Assembly: GCA_013399305.1 (NCBI GenBank) | Contig: VXAI01000049.1 | Span: 2,906,425-2,970,424, forward strand | Source: Rostratula benghalensis | Taxonomy: Eukaryota > Chordata > Aves > Charadriiformes > Rostratulidae | Length of the DNA stretch: 64,000 bases | Direction: 5' to 3' | Shown: positions 60,678-64,000 of the stretch, one piece after another | How the letters are laid out: each line of letters starts with the position of its first letter | Position numbering within the stretch: position 1 is the first letter of the stretch | Translations under genes and position numbers: made by a program | The notes under the pieces: model-generated | What the model saw: only the letters and a program-made list of their open reading frames with translations | The model's database searches: none | Told to the model about the DNA's origin: nothing

Positions 60678-60743
60678 TGACTCAGGGGACTGAAATCTGA
60701 CTCAAGGTTTTCATCAGCAGGTCATCAGTTCAAATCTGACTCA
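60678..60743 (+). promoter_or_regulatory. Cluster of three AP-1 (TGACTCA) sites
   Basis: Perfect TGACTCA words occur at 60678-60684, 60698-60704 and 60737-60743, all in the same orientation. The second and third sit in a shared longer word (aaatctgactca), so part of the cluster arose by local duplication. TGACTCA is the canonical FOS/JUN and NF-E2/BACH/MAF core. It could be an inducible distal enhancer; there is no gene in view to assign it to. Confidence 0.4.
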
Positions 60744-61163
60744 GATCAGCAGTGGCTGGAAGGTTCTACAACCAAACAGCTGTTTAGATGACCTATATGA
60801 AAGAATAAAATATTAAATGATATTCAGTTTCAGAAGAAAATGAACCCACGTCTTAAAAGTCATGCTCAAGACTGACATTATCTGGAATCCACAGTACCAG
60901 ACCCTGAGAGGACAGTAGGTCTGGAAACTGAACTGTCTGATTTTGCAAACTCCTCCACACTAAGAAAGGAAAACCTTGCAGCTGGAATAGAAGGGAAAAG
61001 GTTTTTTCCACTTCGACGGCTTCTCCTGTTTCTACATTTCAAGAGGACAAAAGGTGGTCTAGTAGGGCCCTCAAGTCAATTGTGTATGAATACATTCAAT
61101 TTCAGAATTGAAGGTCAGGATAGTAACAGGCCACAGATGATTATTCTATGCTTGATAACTACC

Positions 61164-61175
61164 TTTTTTTTTTTT
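61164..61175 (+). repeat. Poly-T run (12 T)
   Basis: Twelve T are followed by cagaat, so it resembles a splice acceptor tract, but no exon is recognisable downstream. Confidence 0.8.
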
Positions 61176-61478
61176 CAGAATAGAAATTAAGATATCATCC
61201 TTACAAGACTTCAGAAAAAACCCAAAACCCAATAAAACCTTCAAAATGAAATTCTGTATCAGGTGATATCAACATTTCAATTTTCCCTATTAATAGGCTT
61301 TCTAAAAATTAAGATTATTTATCTATACATTCATATTAACTGTCCCAGTATAACTTAGGCATCAGAAAGCAAACGTACTAAAAGTCTTTTCTTAGTCTTA
61401 TGTCAAAAATTCAACACTGCTGTGGATATAAAAAAATATGACAACACAGACGTTAACTCTAATAAATATAAACAAACA

Positions 61479-61708
61479 NNNNNNNNNNNNNNNNNNNNNN
61501 NNNNNNNNNNNNNNNNNNNNNNNNNNNNNNNNNNNNNNNNNNNNNNNNNNNNNNNNNNNNNNNNNNNNNNNNNNNNNNNNNNNNNNNNNNNNNNNNNNNN
61601 NNNNNNNNNNNNNNNNNNNNNNNNNNNNNNNNNNNNNNNNNNNNNNNNNNNNNNNNNNNNNNNNNNNNNNNNNNNNNNNNNNNNNNNNNNNNNNNNNNNN
61701 NNNNNNNN
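61479..61708. other. Assembly gap (230 N)
   Basis: An uninterrupted run of N. The right edge begins with 12 A (61709-61720), and the left edge ends in A-rich sequence (aataaatataaacaaaca). The gap probably lies in low-complexity or repetitive DNA. Open frames crossing it are meaningless. Confidence 0.99.
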
Positions 61709-64000
61709 AAAAAAAAAAAAGGAAGAGCTCACACCTCCACAAAATGCAGAGGCAGGCAAGGAGAGAAGATAGCTGGTGAAGTACAAAAGCTCTTCATTCT
61801 CCTTCATTGATTAGCATCTTGACTGGGAGTTCTCTACCTGCTGAGACTAGAGCAACCACAGCTTCAGAATAAAACCAATCATTTCCTCAAGAGGAGTTCT
61901 CATCCCTGGTTTGTGTAGATTTTGTTAGAATAATTTTGTTCAGAAACTGAGGAGCTGCATTTATGACTCTCCCTTTACAAATTACTCTTGTAAGAATAGC
62001 CTAACGTACAATACTCAGTCTTTGTTTTGTAAAACAAGTCATGAGTCTTGGACCTCAGCTACCTTCTTTGAGGGGGAAATTACCTTGTAGAAAGTGAGAA
62101 CAAAACACTGCAAACTAAATTTCTCCACCCTTCACCAACAAACACAAATGGCTAAATCAGTCAGTTACCACACAACTTTTCAATGTGTTTAACCTTTCTC
62201 CATTCTGAGAGGCTACGTTAGACTACATATATTTAAACACACATAGGTCGTTTCCACCTCTACTTAACAAGCCAGATAGACAGCTAGGAAAAAGCTCACA
62301 ATAAACAGTTCTTAACCTACAGAAAATTATAGAAAGTGTGACATTTTAAACAGAAATTCCCATTTCTCAAGTTTTCACTTCTCTGGTTACAAAACCCTCT
62401 GACCAGGGAAAATTAAAAAATTATGTAGCTGTAGTAGATGTATAGCCAACTGGAACTGGCAGAGTGGGAAGCAAAAGCTAACCGTGGATGATCCAATACA
62501 GTAATCCAATACGAGTAACTGAAGGCAGGATGCCAACAAAATGCTACCTTCCCCTGAACAACAGGAAATCCTACTGAAGAAGCTCTTCATTTACACACAC
62601 ATTTCACAGAACATGCATTTTGTACACAGATGCAACACAACTGTTTTCAGAGTAGGCCCAAGTAGCCAAGCTCTGCCTGCATAAAATGTTACGGTGCTGA
62701 TCCTTGGGACATTGCAGATTCAGAAATACGGGGTCTGCATTTTCTGTTACAGGTTAAGAAGATTTTCTTTAATTAAATTCACAATTCTACTGCGGACATT
62801 GAGACTGCATGCAAAATATCATGGTAACATCCAAATTGTAGGAGTGCCAAATTTGTAATTAACTTCAAGGTTGAATGTTTTGTTGTTTTTGTTTTTAAAT
62901 CTAGCAAACATCAGCTGGCAAAGAAACTGCATGCTTTAGAGCTGCTTCAACAAAGCAAAGTTGTTTGAGGCTTGATATTTTAAACTCCGCAAAGCTCTCA
63001 GCTGTTAATAACAAAAATAACAGGAGCCAAAGAGTGTTTTTCTATTACTTTCAGTAGTTAAAAATTAAACTATTTGGGTTGGCTAGTCAGAGGATTTACA
63101 GCCTAGCAATTAACAAAAGCTTTCTTAAACAGAACCTGAATAGAATTTAGTTGTTTCACAAAAACCTAAATTTAAAACAGAAACATACAATGTGAAAGCC
63201 TGCTTTAACACTTGTTCTTAGAGTCCCCATGTGGGCTTGGCATAGAATCAGAAGCAGCACTAAAGAGGAAAATAGTTTGACGTGCTATTTCAAACAGAAT
63301 ACAGCCTGATTCTTCAATGCACATTTTAGGTCAGTGGTATCAACATTCTTCGGCATTTAGCACAGCATTGGACCCTCTTTCTGAACTTCTGTATAATTTG
63401 GATTCTGCTCTTAGTTTTATTAATTTTTTTCAACCTGCTTTGTAACCCTGTATGTAAGTAATCTTGCATCTCAAATCAATACTCTTGCTGCTAACTTAAA
63501 TCTCTTTTGATATATTCTTCAAAACTCTTTGTTCTTCACAAATCTGTAACACCTTTATATGAAACAAACCCCACTAACTTTTGACAAATTGTCAGAAATA
63601 AAGTATGTTCCCAATGTTTGATCCTTCCCAGCTTTGATATCCCCAGTAGCTGCTTTTATGCTGACGCTGTACCTATGCAAAAAAAACCCAATAGAAATAC
63701 TTAATGTTATCTCATTGCTAGCAAAATTCAAAATTTAACACCATTAATGTGCATTTATTTTATTTTTTTACATATATTGAACAACAGAAGCTATAATACT
63801 AATGCTGTAGTATTAATATAGGGGTAGTAGTCCCCTTTTCCTGACAGAATTTCGCTAGGCAGCTAAAAAAACCAAGAATCTCACCTAGCTGAACCTGAAT
63901 CAGGTGCACTAAGGTTGGTTGAAGTACCAAATTCAACTGGGTTTTTTTTCCTATCTTTTATCTGCTTTCATTTCCCATACTGCAACTGTTTAATGTAGAA
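61709..64000. other. Unique AT-rich non-coding DNA
   Basis: It begins with a 12-A run at the gap edge. No gene is supported; the single frame of note (62387-62590, minus, 67 codons) is unremarkable. An 8-bp inverted repeat (taatacta/tagtatta, 63794-63815) has a six-base loop. No named repeat is recognised. Confidence 0.6.

Larger units (their letters stand above)
44871..61478. other. Unique AT-rich non-coding DNA
   Basis: This is a long interval with no supported gene. Frames are at most 121 codons. Listed separately are a G run (46827-46836), candidate conserved elements (47280-47640, 51165-51385, 58690-59215), an RFX X-box (48141-48153), an alternating purine-pyrimidine tract (52793-52815), a hairpin (55189-55214), an ETS palindrome (56513-56526), a TTA repeat (57721-57737), an E-box cluster (59438-59474) and an AP-1 cluster (60678-60743). 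T runs of 12 occur at 54268-54279 and 61164-61175. Confidence 0.55.

Noticed and set aside
60721..60760. gttcaaatc, reminiscent of a tRNA T-arm / B box
   Set aside because: No matching A box, no cloverleaf stems and no terminator at the right distance, so no tRNA gene is supported.
61398..61807. Four open frames of 113-134 codons
   Set aside because: They exist only because they cross the run of N; the real flanking sequence on each side contributes few codons.

Overview
This window looks like nuclear DNA from a bird. It is AT-rich and CpG-poor, has no gene packed end to end, and carries several 5'-truncated CR1 LINE fragments. These have the typical avian CR1 3' end (a ggtcccttccaac-type motif followed by attctatgat/attctgtgat octamer tails). 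Crocodilian or turtle DNA cannot be fully excluded, because CR1 occurs there too. A 230-base run of N shows that the source is a draft assembly.

I found no convincing host protein-coding exon, rRNA, tRNA, CRISPR array, CpG-island promoter or operon. Open frames outside CR1 are at most about 130 codons. Several begin at GTG or TTG rather than ATG, and none has a recognisable domain, a Kozak-like start with conserved context, or chained splice sites. The window is best read as intron or gene-desert sequence.

Layout: 1-3069 unique AT-rich DNA; 3070-3325 CR1 fragment (minus); 3326-6348 unique; 6349-6722 CR1 fragment (plus); 6723-11340 unique; 11341-12020 a GC-richer block that may be an old LTR (minus); 12021-16940 unique; 16941-17580 the best-preserved CR1 fragment (plus), carrying the C-terminal part of ORF2; 17581-30317 unique; 30318-30383 CR1 tail (minus); 30384-44470 unique; 44471-44870 a GC-rich patch; 44871-61478 unique; 61479-61708 assembly gap; 61709-64000 unique.

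There are no genes here to work together. If the window has a function it is probably regulatory. Seven intervals have the texture of vertebrate conserved non-coding elements (AT-rich, complex, many homeodomain/POU/SOX/E-box-like words). Several short motif arrangements are also unusual: three perfect AP-1 sites in 66 bp, a perfect head-to-head ETS palindrome, a full RFX X-box, paired octamers, an E-box cluster and a 24-nt microexon-like segment. These calls come from reading the sequence alone and need alignment to other bird genomes. I did not find an undescribed biological system.
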